This document shows, in pieces, positions 41,509 through 49,526 of a stretch of 64,000 nt of DNA. The notes under the pieces are model-generated. The model was not told where the DNA came from. It saw nothing but the letters and a program-made list of their open reading frames with translations, and ran no database searches. Both the position numbers and the translations under genes were made by a program. The DNA comes from Anaerolineae bacterium (GTDB lineage: Bacteria; Chloroflexota; Anaerolineae; Caldilineales; Caldilineaceae), in NCBI GenBank assembly GCA_030432295.1, contig JAUIHI010000014.1:62001-126000 (forward strand), written 5' to 3'. How positions within the stretch are numbered: position 1 is the first letter of the stretch; the number at the start of each line of letters is the position of its first letter.

Positions 41509-42426
41509 TCACTTCGACTCGTCCGGGTGCTCCTGGGGATCGAGCAGGGCCAGCAATCCCAGCAGCCCCATATTGGCGTAGAGCATCGGGGCCAGCAGGG
41601 GCGCGCCGCGCAGAAAACGTTCGATGACAATTGTGTTGCCCGCCACCAGATTGGAGAGCGCGTGCAGGCTTGCCCCCAGCAGGCCGCTGACCAGCAGCAG
41701 GACCATTGCCCCGATGTATGTGTAGAAATCCAGGGGCGTTGGCTCGTCCAGCGCGGCCAGCACCACCGGCGCCACCAGCCCAAAGATACCCACGGCTGTG
41801 GCGAACCAGATCCACGGCGAATGAAAACCGCTACGGGCGTGATCCAGCACACTGCTCACCAGCGCGGCCAGCATACCCATCCCCACCATATAAAGATAGG
41901 CCCGGGTTTTGCTGTAGGGCAAGTGCAGCTTGCGCCCGCCCAGCAGAAGCAGCGTGCCGCTGTTGACCGGTCTCTCTACCCAGGCCGCGCTGATGCCGAG
42001 GAAGCCGACCAGCGCAAAGGCCAGCGGCCCCATCACCGGCGGCGCCCAGATGAGCAGATTGACTGTCAACTGTTCACCAAAGGGTGCGCCAGGCAGGGCG
42101 GCCCGGCGCACGTGATAGTAGGCCCCCAGCACGCCCACGACAATACTGGCGACGAGGGTTAGTGTGCCGATGACCGTCGCCAGGGGGCGATTGCGGATGG
42201 CAAGCAGCCCCGCGGCCAGCAGCAACAGACCGCTGGTGAAGCCAAAGACAATCGGAATCCACTCTCTGGGCACGATTGTCCCGCTGGTCTGGTGGGCCAG
42301 AAGGGTGTCCAGCCCCAGGAAGAGTTCGTTGACAGCCACCATCAGCAGCATCGCCTGATCTCGCGAGACGGGAAGACGGCGGAAGCGTTGCAGGGGGGCT
42401 GGGATGTACTCAGAAAGGCGCAGCAT
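41509..42426 (-). CDS. Membrane partner of the multihaem cytochrome
   Basis: 305 residues, mostly hydrophobic with ~8 membrane segments (MLLMVAVNELFLGLDTLL, VFGFTSGLLLLAAGLLAI, VIGTLTLVASIVVGVLGAYYHV, PVMGPLAFALVGFLGIS and later). The ATG overlaps no gene but begins only 3 bp after the stop of the multihaem cytochrome gene, so the two are co-transcribed and probably form a complex. Several His residues near helix ends (AYYHV, SSVLDHARSGFHSP) could bind haem or quinone. The family is not recognised; a membrane quinone-reactive or anchoring subunit is a reasonable guess. Confidence 0.75.
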   Translation of the reverse strand: MLRLSEYIPAPLQRFRRLPVSRDQAMLLMVAVNELFLGLDTLLAHQTSGTIVPREWIPIVFGFTSGLLLLAAGLLAIRNRPLATVIGTLTLVASIVVGVLGAYYHVRRAALPGAPFGEQLTVNLLIWAPPVMGPLAFALVGFLGISAAWVERPVNSGTLLLLGGRKLHLPYSKTRAYLYMVGMGMLAALVSSVLDHARSGFHSPWIWFATAVGIFGLVAPVVLAALDEPTPLDFYTYIGAMVLLLVSGLLGASLHALSNLVAGNTIVIERFLRGAPLLAPMLYANMGLLGLLALLDPQEHPDESK

Positions 42427-42429
42427 TGG

Positions 42430-43743
42430 CTACTCTCCATCCACAGGCGGCAGGCCGGCCTTCACCAATTTCTCGTCGATCATCTCCCGCAGCTCGGCCA
42501 GGTCCGACAGAATTTCGTACGCGCCGTGCCACTGCACATAATCCGCGCCCTGCATCCAAACACCGAATTTGGCTGTCCGGCCCCAGTGGTGCCAGAGTTC
42601 AAAATAGGTGTAGTCGATAGGTTCATCGAAGGGGGCGTCGGTGAGCAATTGGTTGTCAACCAACGGCTGCATCATTTCGTCGCTCTGTCGCACGAAGGCG
42701 TTGACCGCCTCGGTGGCTGCGTCGGCATCTGTGTAAAACTGGGTGACAAAGTTGTCGTTGTGACACTCCTGGCAGACACTCTGCATCCGCACCTGATTGT
42801 CCTGCCAGGCGGGGCGGCGGTCGCTGATGGGCGAGGCCAGATACCAGGTCAGCCGGTCGCCGCTGTCGTGGGTGGTGCTGCTGGCCCCAAAGCCGCTGAA
42901 GTGGCAGGTGGCGCAGGTGGGAGCGGGGAAGTCTGTGGCGTCCAGAGTGCCCGGCTCCGCGTCCCAGTGCCAGCGGTCGCCGCCAGTAGCATAGGCGATG
43001 CCGTGGGGCGATTCCTGATAGATTTCCCATTGGGGATGGTCCGGGCCGATGTGACAGTTGTTGCAGGTCTCCGGTTTGCGGGCCTGCTCCAGGCTGAACT
43101 CGTGGCGCAGGTGGCATTTTGAGCACTGGCCCACCGAGCCGTCGGCAGCCGGTTTGCCCACATCGTGGCAGGTCTCACAGGCAAATTTGGTGATGGCTTC
43201 GCCTTCCAACGCGTGGAGGGCGTTGCGGGCTTTGCTGGCTTCCGGGTTGGCTCCCCCTTCGGGAATGTTGTGGTAGGCCACCAGTTGCTCATCGGTCAGG
43301 GCTTCTTCGCCGGCATAGGCTACATAGGAGGGCAGCCCGTGACGGCTCTGGTTATACTGGGCGACCTCGGCCTGATGGCAGCTTTGACACATGGCGGTCG
43401 TCGGCTCGTGGAGGACATAGACGCCTTCGTGCTCGATGGCGCCGGGATAATCCGCGGCCACCACGTGACAATTCTCGCAGGTGACATCCGCTGCGGCCAT
43501 CGTGCTGTGGCCGTACTGCTCCACAATGCCAGGGGTGGACTGTCTATGGCAGGTGACACAATTGTTGTCGCTGTTTTCGAGCACATTCACCTTCTCACCC
43601 GATACAGCCGCCGCGGGTTGTCCGGAGCGAGTGATGGCCAAACCTACAAAGGCAAGGGCCAGTACAACTATTGTGGCGGTCAGGCTCAAAATGAGCACCC
43701 GTGCAGAACGGAAGGGATTGGGTGAGGGATTGTCGGTAGACAT
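42430..43743 (-). CDS. Eight-haem cytochrome c, hydroxylamine oxidoreductase-like
   Basis: 437 residues; GGAGG precedes the ATG at 43743. A single N-terminal membrane anchor or uncleaved signal (~16-37, VLILSLTATIVVLALAFVGLAI) is followed by an extracytoplasmic domain with exactly eight CxxCH haem sites, starting at residues 62, 89, 119, 189, 207, 227, 277 and 324. Many distal histidines (YGHSTM, SRHGLPS, HLRHEFS, SPHGIAY) fit bis-His haem ligands. Number and spacing resemble the octahaem HAO-like family, which oxidises hydroxylamine/hydrazine or reduces nitrite. No active-site residue could be confirmed, so substrate and direction are open. It is co-transcribed with a membrane protein. Confidence 0.88.
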   Translation of the reverse strand: MSTDNPSPNPFRSARVLILSLTATIVVLALAFVGLAITRSGQPAAAVSGEKVNVLENSDNNCVTCHRQSTPGIVEQYGHSTMAAADVTCENCHVVAADYPGAIEHEGVYVLHEPTTAMCQSCHQAEVAQYNQSRHGLPSYVAYAGEEALTDEQLVAYHNIPEGGANPEASKARNALHALEGEAITKFACETCHDVGKPAADGSVGQCSKCHLRHEFSLEQARKPETCNNCHIGPDHPQWEIYQESPHGIAYATGGDRWHWDAEPGTLDATDFPAPTCATCHFSGFGASSTTHDSGDRLTWYLASPISDRRPAWQDNQVRMQSVCQECHNDNFVTQFYTDADAATEAVNAFVRQSDEMMQPLVDNQLLTDAPFDEPIDYTYFELWHHWGRTAKFGVWMQGADYVQWHGAYEILSDLAELREMIDEKLVKAGLPPVDGE

Positions 43744-43980
43744 AGGAAACCTCCAAAGGATTACGGGATGTGGGTACAGAAAGATCAGCCGAGCCTTTTC
43801 CAGGCTGATCGGCTGTGCGCTGTCCAAGTGGCAACGGTATTTTATGGAAGAAATCGAGCGGGTTACACCTGACGCTGTCTAACTGTGGGAAGTGGGGTCA
43901 GGTGTAGTGGATAAAGTGTACATGGGGAGTAGGAAATTTGCAAGCAGGATTTTTCTTGGGCCGTTCAAGATTTTAATCTA

Positions 43981-44060
43981 TCCACAGATTTCACAGATGG
44001 ACACAGATTTCAGTCCTGATTCTCGGTTATCTGTGAAAATCCGTGCCATCTGTGAATCGT
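43981..44060. repeat. CACAGATTT/CACAGATGG ~10-bp-phased repeat with inverted copy
   Basis: Units CCACAGATTT, CACAGATGGA and CACAGATTTC follow one another at 10-bp steps; ATCTGTGAAAATCCGTGCCATCTGTGAA is the mirror side. It has the same logic as the CACTGATGAA elements elsewhere but a different core. Confidence 0.8.
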
Positions 44061-44102
44061 TATTTCTTTGGAAAAGCCTGTCAACTGTTCAGCCTTTGAC
44101 AA

Positions 44103-44150
44103 AAAGCCCCCTGCATTTCACGTTGTGAAACGTGAAATGCAGGGGGCTTT
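44103..44150. terminator. 22-bp perfect hairpin with AAAGCCCCC core
   Basis: 44103-44124 and 44129-44150 are exact inverse copies around GTGA. It lies in the gap between the threonine aldolase 3' end and the cytochrome start; no long T-run, so terminator use is likely but not certain. Confidence 0.6.
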
Positions 44151-44320
44151 GGCTTTCCAACTGAATACACTGTCAACAAAGTCTTTGCGAGTAACCCGTT
44201 CACTTGATTTCGATACGCCTCGAAGACTCGGCTACTCAATCAGCGCTCACTCTCCAGAAACTTATTTTACGGCGTACTGAACAGTTGCCATCAGCGCTAG
44301 TCTGATAGTATGGCTTGGAA

Positions 44321-45403
44321 CTATCCGTAGCTCACAACTTTTTTGTCCGTCACCTGCGCGCCCGCTTCCAGCACCGCGCCAAATGCCTCGATTGTGCGGT
44401 CGATATCGGCTTCGCTAATGTGATAGTTGGTCACCGCGCGCAGACGCTTGCCGCCGATGGGGTTGAGGAACACGCCGTGGCTGCGCAGCCCCGCGGAGAG
44501 ATTGGCGGGGGTGATGTCTTCCCGGTCCAGATTGAAGATGACAATATCCGTCTGCACGCTTTCCGGATCGATGGAGACCCCATCCAGCCGATTCAGCCCT
44601 TCGGCCAGGCGGCGGGCATTGGCGTGATCGTCGGCCAGCCGCTCCACCATCTCCGTCATCGCCACAATGCCCGCGGCGGCGATGACACCGGCCTGGCGCA
44701 TCCCGCCACCCACAACTTTGCGCATCCGGCGGGCCTTGCGTATGAACTCTTTATCGCCCACCACCACAGACCCAACCGGCGCGGCCAGCCCTTTGCTCAG
44801 GCAGAGGCTGAGGCTGTCGGCTTCCTTTGCCAGCCGGGCCGGGGAGACATTCAACGCGACCGCCGCATTCCACAGCCGCGCGCCGTCCACGTGGAACTTC
44901 AGCCCGTGCTTGTGGGCCAACTGCCCGGCAGCGTCCATATATTCCACCGGCAATGCCCGCCCGCCGCAGCGGTTATGGGTGTTCTCCACGGCCAGCAACC
45001 GGCTGATGGGGAAGTGTTGGTCGTCGCCTCGGATGGCGTTTTCGATGTCATCGAAGCGCAGTGTGCCGTCGGGCTGGGTGTGCACAGAGCGGGGATGGAC
45101 GCCACCCAAGGCAGCGGAGCCGCCCTGCTCGTAGAGGTAAATGTGGGCCAGGTCCCCCAGAATCACCTCGTCGCCCCGGCCACAGTGGGCCAGCACGGAA
45201 ATCAGATTGCCCATTGTGCCGCTGGGCACGAAAACAGCGGCCTCTTTGCCCAGCATCTCCGCGGCCAGCCCTTCCAGCCGGTTGACCGTTGGGTCTTCGC
45301 CGTAAACGTCATCGCCGACCGGGGCTTTGGCCATTGCCTCCAGCATTGCCGGGGTGGGACGGGTGACGGTGTCCGAGCGCAGATCGATAGCGGGGGATGT
45401 CAT
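44321..45403 (-). CDS. ltaE: Low-specificity L-threonine aldolase
   Basis: 360 residues from the ATG at 45403. A PLP fold-type I enzyme that cleaves L-threonine or L-allo-threonine to glycine and acetaldehyde. IDLRSDTVTRPTPAMLEAMAKAPVGDDVYGEDPTVNRLE at the start is diagnostic. The PLP-binding Asp/Arg is in HVDGARLWNA (171-180) and the Schiff-base lysine is K204 in LCLSKGLAAPVGSV. Length fits the family (~340-360). It is a cytosolic enzyme standing alone between a long repeat region and the kinase gene; the 193-bp gap on its upstream side has no gene. Confidence 0.95.
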   Translation of the reverse strand: MTSPAIDLRSDTVTRPTPAMLEAMAKAPVGDDVYGEDPTVNRLEGLAAEMLGKEAAVFVPSGTMGNLISVLAHCGRGDEVILGDLAHIYLYEQGGSAALGGVHPRSVHTQPDGTLRFDDIENAIRGDDQHFPISRLLAVENTHNRCGGRALPVEYMDAAGQLAHKHGLKFHVDGARLWNAAVALNVSPARLAKEADSLSLCLSKGLAAPVGSVVVGDKEFIRKARRMRKVVGGGMRQAGVIAAAGIVAMTEMVERLADDHANARRLAEGLNRLDGVSIDPESVQTDIVIFNLDREDITPANLSAGLRSHGVFLNPIGGKRLRAVTNYHISEADIDRTIEAFGAVLEAGAQVTDKKVVSYG

Positions 45404-45596
45404 TGGTTGTGTTCCTTCCTGTGATTGGTGAGAAGATGGGTTGTGTGCTGCGTAATGCGTACTGCGTAAGTAGTGGCAGATCAGGCGCAAAGTGGTGCAA
45501 AAATTGCAGGTAAAAAACCTTTTCGCTCTTACGATTTTTCTCCTGACATCGAAAGAATGTCACTGCTTACGCAGTATGCATCACTTTACAGTCGGT

Positions 45597-47654
45597 TCAG
45601 AATCGAAACAACGATTTCAGAAATTCATAGATCACTTCGTCCTGGGCCTGCATATCCCGAATGAGCAGGCCGCCGTCGAAGGTTTGGACAACCCCATCCG
45701 TGACTGTGGCTGGCGCGGTGGCCCAGCCCAATGTGCCACGCAGCACATTATTCTCTGCCCAGAGCTGTCCGATGCCCTCTTCCGGCAGGAAAAGACCGGG
45801 CGAAGGCGGGGTCAGTTCCGGGTTCAGCGGCAGGGGCGACATCCCCTCTTCCCAACGGTCCGGATGCTGCTCCCACTGGCCGTTGCCGGCAAAGCGCACA
45901 TAAATGGCCCGGATGTCGTCCCGGCGCAGCATCAGCCCATTCTGGAAGGGCTGCACGGCAAAAGTGATTGGGCGGCCCTGGTCCGTGGCACAGCCCAGGG
46001 CCTCGATCTTGCCCGGCTGCAAGAGATAATTGTAGAGTTCCTGCATAGCCACGTACTGGCAGGCCACAGCCACTTCCTCTTCCGGCGTGGGTGTGGGCAG
46101 AGGCGGCGTATCCGTTGGCACGACGACCGCGGGTTGGGTCGGGCGCGGGCTGGGCCGGGGACGGGGGATGGATGTCGCGGTCGGCAGTGGTGGCACGGGC
46201 GTCGCCGTAGGGCTGGGCGTGGCGGTCGCCTGGCTCACGGCTGGCGGATTGTCTGTCTCAACAGGCACAACCGCTGTTTCAGTCGGCACAAGACCGATGA
46301 AGCTTTGGGTGGCTGTGGAACGCAAAACAATCGGCTGACTGGTGGCGGTGACGTCTCTTTGCGCGGGGAAGAGACGGGCAAAGGGCGAACCAGAGCCAGC
46401 GCTGATCAACACCACAGCCACCAGAAGCAGCGCCAGAACCCCAACCGCACCGGCCACAAGACGCGGCCAACGGCTCTGTATGGGTTGGGAGCGGGCGGCG
46501 ACGGGCTGAACCCGCGGCGGTGGCGATGGCGCTACGGATGGCAGGGGCGCGACGCGTGGTGCAACCCCCTGAGTCTCGCTGGCCGTGGTCCGGGACGAGG
46601 CCACAATTACCGTCTCGGTGCGCTGGGGCGGGGCAGCCGGACCCACCGCAGAGAGGCTGGCGAGGGTGAGGGTCGATGTAGCTTCTGCCGGTCCCGCATC
46701 AATGGGCGGCAAACTGCGGCCCGCGGCCAGAGTCAATGCGTCGGCCATTTCCAACGCGCTGGCATAGCGTTCTGCCGGTTCTTTGGCCAGGGTAGAACGC
46801 AGAAGATCCACCACCCGGGGCGGCAACGCGGCCAGAATATCGTCGGGAATTGTCACCGATTCGTAGACGTGGGCGTAGAGAATCTGTGTGGTGGAGCCGA
46901 GAAAGGGCGCGCGCCCCACCAGACAACGATAGAGCACCGCGCCGAGCGAGTAGATGTCGCTCTGGGCGTTTACATCCCGGCGGCCCGCGCACTGCTCCGG
47001 GGCCATATAGGCGGGGGTCCCAATCGTGCGCCCCACATTTGTCAGTTCCGGGGTGTCCAGGGCGCGGGCGATGCCAAAATCCGAGAGAAGGGGAATGACC
47101 GGGTGGTCCAGGGCTTCCAACTGGACACTGCCCGGAGCGCCGGGGCTGGCCGGGCGCAGGAGAATATTGCTGGGCTTCACATCCCGGTGGATGACGCCAG
47201 AGCGGTGGGCTAGGGCCAGGGCCTGGGCGATGGGGGTGAGCAGATTGCAGCTCTCTTCTGCCTGCAATTTGCCCCGCCGTTCCAGCAGCCGGGCCAGGCT
47301 CTCACCTTCGATCAGTTCCATCGCTATGTAGGCCACACCGTCCGCGGGTGCGTCGCCCACTTGCAGGGTGGCGACGATATTGGGGTGACGCAGCGCACCG
47401 GCAGTGCGGGCCTCCTGGCGGAAGCGGGAGCGGGTGGTCTCGTCCGCGCCGGGAAGGAGTACCTTCAGCGCGACGGAACGTCCCTGCACCTGGTCATAGG
47501 CCTGATAGACCGCGGCCGCGCCACCGCTGCCCAGTCGCCGTCCGATCAGATAACGGCCAATCTGCCGTCCGGTCAGATTGGCCGTATCGTAGCGTTCCTC
47601 GGCATTGGGCGAGCCATCCGATTCAAAAAGCGAGCGTTCGTTGGATTCAGACAC
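45597..47654 (-). CDS. Transmembrane Ser/Thr protein kinase with extracellular lectin-like tail
   Basis: 685 residues. A Hanks-type kinase domain fills ~30-315: glycine loop LGSGGAAAVY (41-50), Lys64 in VALKV, HRDVKPSN (156-163), DFGIA (192-196), and APEQCAGRRDVNAQSDIYSLG. The juxtamembrane stretch ends at a single helix (~398-419). The outside part has a Thr/Pro-rich linker and a C-terminal ~150-residue domain with FLPEEGIGQLWAENNVLRGTLGWATAP, common in Chloroflexota secreted proteins and perhaps peptidoglycan- or sugar-binding. Divergent from it, across 119 bp, is an FHA-winged-helix regulator that could be its substrate or reader. Confidence 0.92.
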   Translation of the reverse strand: MSESNERSLFESDGSPNAEERYDTANLTGRQIGRYLIGRRLGSGGAAAVYQAYDQVQGRSVALKVLLPGADETTRSRFRQEARTAGALRHPNIVATLQVGDAPADGVAYIAMELIEGESLARLLERRGKLQAEESCNLLTPIAQALALAHRSGVIHRDVKPSNILLRPASPGAPGSVQLEALDHPVIPLLSDFGIARALDTPELTNVGRTIGTPAYMAPEQCAGRRDVNAQSDIYSLGAVLYRCLVGRAPFLGSTTQILYAHVYESVTIPDDILAALPPRVVDLLRSTLAKEPAERYASALEMADALTLAAGRSLPPIDAGPAEATSTLTLASLSAVGPAAPPQRTETVIVASSRTTASETQGVAPRVAPLPSVAPSPPPRVQPVAARSQPIQSRWPRLVAGAVGVLALLLVAVVLISAGSGSPFARLFPAQRDVTATSQPIVLRSTATQSFIGLVPTETAVVPVETDNPPAVSQATATPSPTATPVPPLPTATSIPRPRPSPRPTQPAVVVPTDTPPLPTPTPEEEVAVACQYVAMQELYNYLLQPGKIEALGCATDQGRPITFAVQPFQNGLMLRRDDIRAIYVRFAGNGQWEQHPDRWEEGMSPLPLNPELTPPSPGLFLPEEGIGQLWAENNVLRGTLGWATAPATVTDGVVQTFDGGLLIRDMQAQDEVIYEFLKSLFRF

Positions 47655-47773
47655 AGGTGAATTTCAGATTGGCTGGCACAGTTGCATTTGGTATGATGCG
47701 TAGATGATTCTAGCACAGCCGCGAGACCGGGCAAAGATACCAGCCAATAGGTAGGGACGAAGGATATACTGTT

Positions 47774-48430
47774 GTGAGCCAATACGGACGACTGATCTGT
47801 CTATCTGGCCCGAATATGGGCAAAGAATATGAGCTGAGCGGCGAAGTGACCGATGTGGGGCGAGCGGCCACGGCCCAGATTGTGCTGGCCGATAGTTTTG
47901 CCAGCCGCCAGCACGCGGAAATCTATTTTGTAGATAACGGCTATCAGATTCGGGATTTAGGCAGCAAAAATGGGGTCTATGTACGGAAGGAACGGCTGGC
48001 AGCCGATGGCCGGGTCTGGCTGAACGACGGGGATGAAGTGCAATTTGCCTCCACCCGTTTCCGTTTCCAGGACCCGTCGGCCACTGTGACCGCGCCAGCG
48101 TTGATGGCTGTGGCTGCGCCGGGCGAGCGCCCCGGTCTGCGGGTGGATATGGCAACCCGCCAAGTCTTTGTGGACGGGGTTGTGCTGGACCCGCCTCTGA
48201 GTGTCAAACAGTTCGACCTACTCTGGTATCTCTACGAAAACCGGGGGCGGGCCGTGAGCAAAGACGAAATCGCCCTCAATGTCTGGTCTGAGAGCGAGGG
48301 GGATACCTACGACGCCAACATCGACCGGATGGTCAGCCGGGTGCGCAACCGCATCGAGCCGGGGGAGAGCGAGGAAGCCCGCTTTATTACGACTGTGCGG
48401 GGGTATGGGTATCAGATGCTGGTGGATTAA
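47774..48430 (+). CDS. FHA-domain winged-helix response-type regulator
   Basis: 218 residues; the start is GTG at 47774. The N-terminal FHA domain (~20-98) has the phosphothreonine-binding marks VGRAATAQIVLADSFASRQHAEIYF and DLGSKNGVYVRKERL. The C-terminal domain (~125-216) is an OmpR/PhoB-type winged helix (PPLSVKQFDLLWYLYENRGRAVSKDEIALNVW, ANIDRMVSRVRNRIE, ITTVRGYGYQML). It lacks a receiver domain, so the DNA binder is controlled by phospho-Thr binding rather than by Asp phosphorylation. It is divergent from a Ser/Thr kinase, which fits a kinase-FHA regulator pair like EmbR-PknH. Confidence 0.92.
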   Translation: MSQYGRLICLSGPNMGKEYELSGEVTDVGRAATAQIVLADSFASRQHAEIYFVDNGYQIRDLGSKNGVYVRKERLAADGRVWLNDGDEVQFASTRFRFQDPSATVTAPALMAVAAPGERPGLRVDMATRQVFVDGVVLDPPLSVKQFDLLWYLYENRGRAVSKDEIALNVWSESEGDTYDANIDRMVSRVRNRIEPGESEEARFITTVRGYGYQMLVD

Positions 48431-48497
48431 CCCAATGACCAATCATCCAATGAACTAATGAACTAATGAACGAGTGGCAGTTGATTGGTTCATTGGG
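48431..48497. repeat. Inverted repeat with internal AATGAACT tandem units
   Basis: CCCAATGACCAATCA (48431-48445) is inverted at 48482-48497 with one bulged base, and the middle has AATGAACTAATGAACTAATGAAC. It begins directly after the FHA regulator's stop. Confidence 0.75.
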
Positions 48498-48656
48498 CCT
48501 CGCGTATCCCCTCTGTAGGCAAATCCACCGACAAACGTAGGCCAACGGTCCGGGTCCCGTCGCAATTTGTTCTGAAAGATTCCTGGTTATTCGGTATGCT
48601 ATTGGCAGCCTGCACCGTCTGTGCAGCCTCCCCTTGTGTATTGAAAGGAGTCGGCG

Positions 48657-49280
48657 ATGAGCCTGGCACTAACCCAATCCTATCCTGCAAACTCTCTGGC
48701 ACTGGAGATGACCGCCACGATCCACGCGGCCCGGGCCGGCGATGAATCCGCTTTTTGTCACCTATGCGAAACATATCAAGCCGCGGCCGAGCGGGTGGCC
48801 CGTCACATTCTGCGCACGGAAGAGGCCGCTGCCGACGCAGTGCAGGACGCGCTGATCAAAGTCTACAAAGCCATCCCAAACTTCGAGGATGGCAATTTCC
48901 GTGCCTGGCTGCTGCGTATCGTCACCAACACCTGCTACGATCACCTGCGCCGCCAGAAACGCCGGCCCGCCATCAGTCTCGACGCGCTGCTGGAAGAATC
49001 ATATACAGAAATGCCCGACACCCGCAGCAGCCACGACCCGGAGCGAATGCTCCTGCGCCGGGAACAGCGTGAGTTTCTGCGCGGTGTCATCAGCGAGCTT
49101 TCGCCCTGGCACAAAGAAGTGGTGGTGCTGGTGGATGTGATGGGCTACGACTACGCCGAAGCCGCCGCGCTGCTAGGGCTGCCCCTGGGCACAGTCAAAT
49201 CCCGTCTGAGCCGGGCACGGGCCAATCTGCGCGATCGCCTGACCGCGGCCAACTATCTCCCCGGCCCTGTGCGTCACTGA
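48657..49280 (+). CDS. ECF-subfamily RNA polymerase sigma factor
   Basis: 207 residues from the ATG at 48657, preceded by AAAGGAG. Sigma region 2 reads FCHLCETYQAAAERVARHILRTEEAAADAVQDALIKVYKAIPNFEDGNFRAWLLRIVTNTCYDHLRRQ (about 33-101). Sigma region 4 reads LLRREQREFLRGVISELSPWHKEVVVLVDVMGYDYAEAAALLGLPLGTVKSRLSRARANLRDRL (about 135-200). No anti-sigma gene follows; the next gene is on the other strand. An alternative internal start at 48708 would remove 17 residues that do not belong to the sigma core. The regulon is unknown. Confidence 0.92.
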   Translation: MSLALTQSYPANSLALEMTATIHAARAGDESAFCHLCETYQAAAERVARHILRTEEAAADAVQDALIKVYKAIPNFEDGNFRAWLLRIVTNTCYDHLRRQKRRPAISLDALLEESYTEMPDTRSSHDPERMLLRREQREFLRGVISELSPWHKEVVVLVDVMGYDYAEAAALLGLPLGTVKSRLSRARANLRDRLTAANYLPGPVRH

Positions 49281-49290
49281 TAGGGAGGAA

Positions 49291-49413
49291 ATGAGCCCAC
49301 TTCAAGAAGCCATTTGAACCACAAAGAACACAAAGGGCACAGAGATTTACGGGAGAAATATCCGCGTTCATCAGTGTTCATCAGTGGCTGGAAGTCCTTT
49401 TGCAGTGGACTCA
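49291..49413. repeat. Complete MITE-like repeat with ~30-bp terminal inverted repeats
   Basis: Left arm 49292-49321 (TGAGCCCACTTCAAGAAGCC) and right arm 49384-49413 (GTGGCTGGAAGTCCTTTTGC) are imperfect inverse copies. Inside: CACAAAGAA/CACAAAGGG/CACAGAG units, a GGAGAAATATCCGC spacer, then GTTCATCAGT GTTCATCAGTGG. The same order of parts occurs at 41367-41504. Confidence 0.85.
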
Positions 49414-49416
49414 GGA

Positions 49417-49504
49417 GATAGAACGCAGATTACGCAGAAACCACAGATTGACGCAGATTTTAATCTGCGCGTATCAGTCCTTTCCGCGTCATCTGCGTTC
49501 TATC
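49417..49504. repeat. ACGCAGATTA-type phased palindrome
   Basis: GATAGAACGCAGA (49417-49429) is exactly inverted at 49492-49504; between them are ACGCAGAAACCACAGATTG and GCAGATTTTAATCTGCGCG units. It is adjacent to the previous element and before the aminotransferase stop. Confidence 0.8.
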
Positions 49505-49526
49505 TTTGCCGTAATCCGTAAACTGT

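Larger units (their letters stand above)
43744..44320. other. 577-bp non-coding gap with several palindromes
   Basis: No gene seen. It holds the phased CACAGAT repeat (43981-44060), a perfect 22-bp hairpin (44103-44150), and a wider pair CAACTGTTCAG (44082-44092)/CTGAACAGTTG (44277-44287) that encloses them. A GATACGCCTCGAAGACTCGG motif near 44211 resembles a dispersed TCGAGGCGTATCGAAA repeat. Confidence 0.6.

Noticed and set aside
43981-49504. Regular repeats considered as CRISPR arrays
   Set aside because: Units are ~10 bp, without 30-bp spacers or cas genes.
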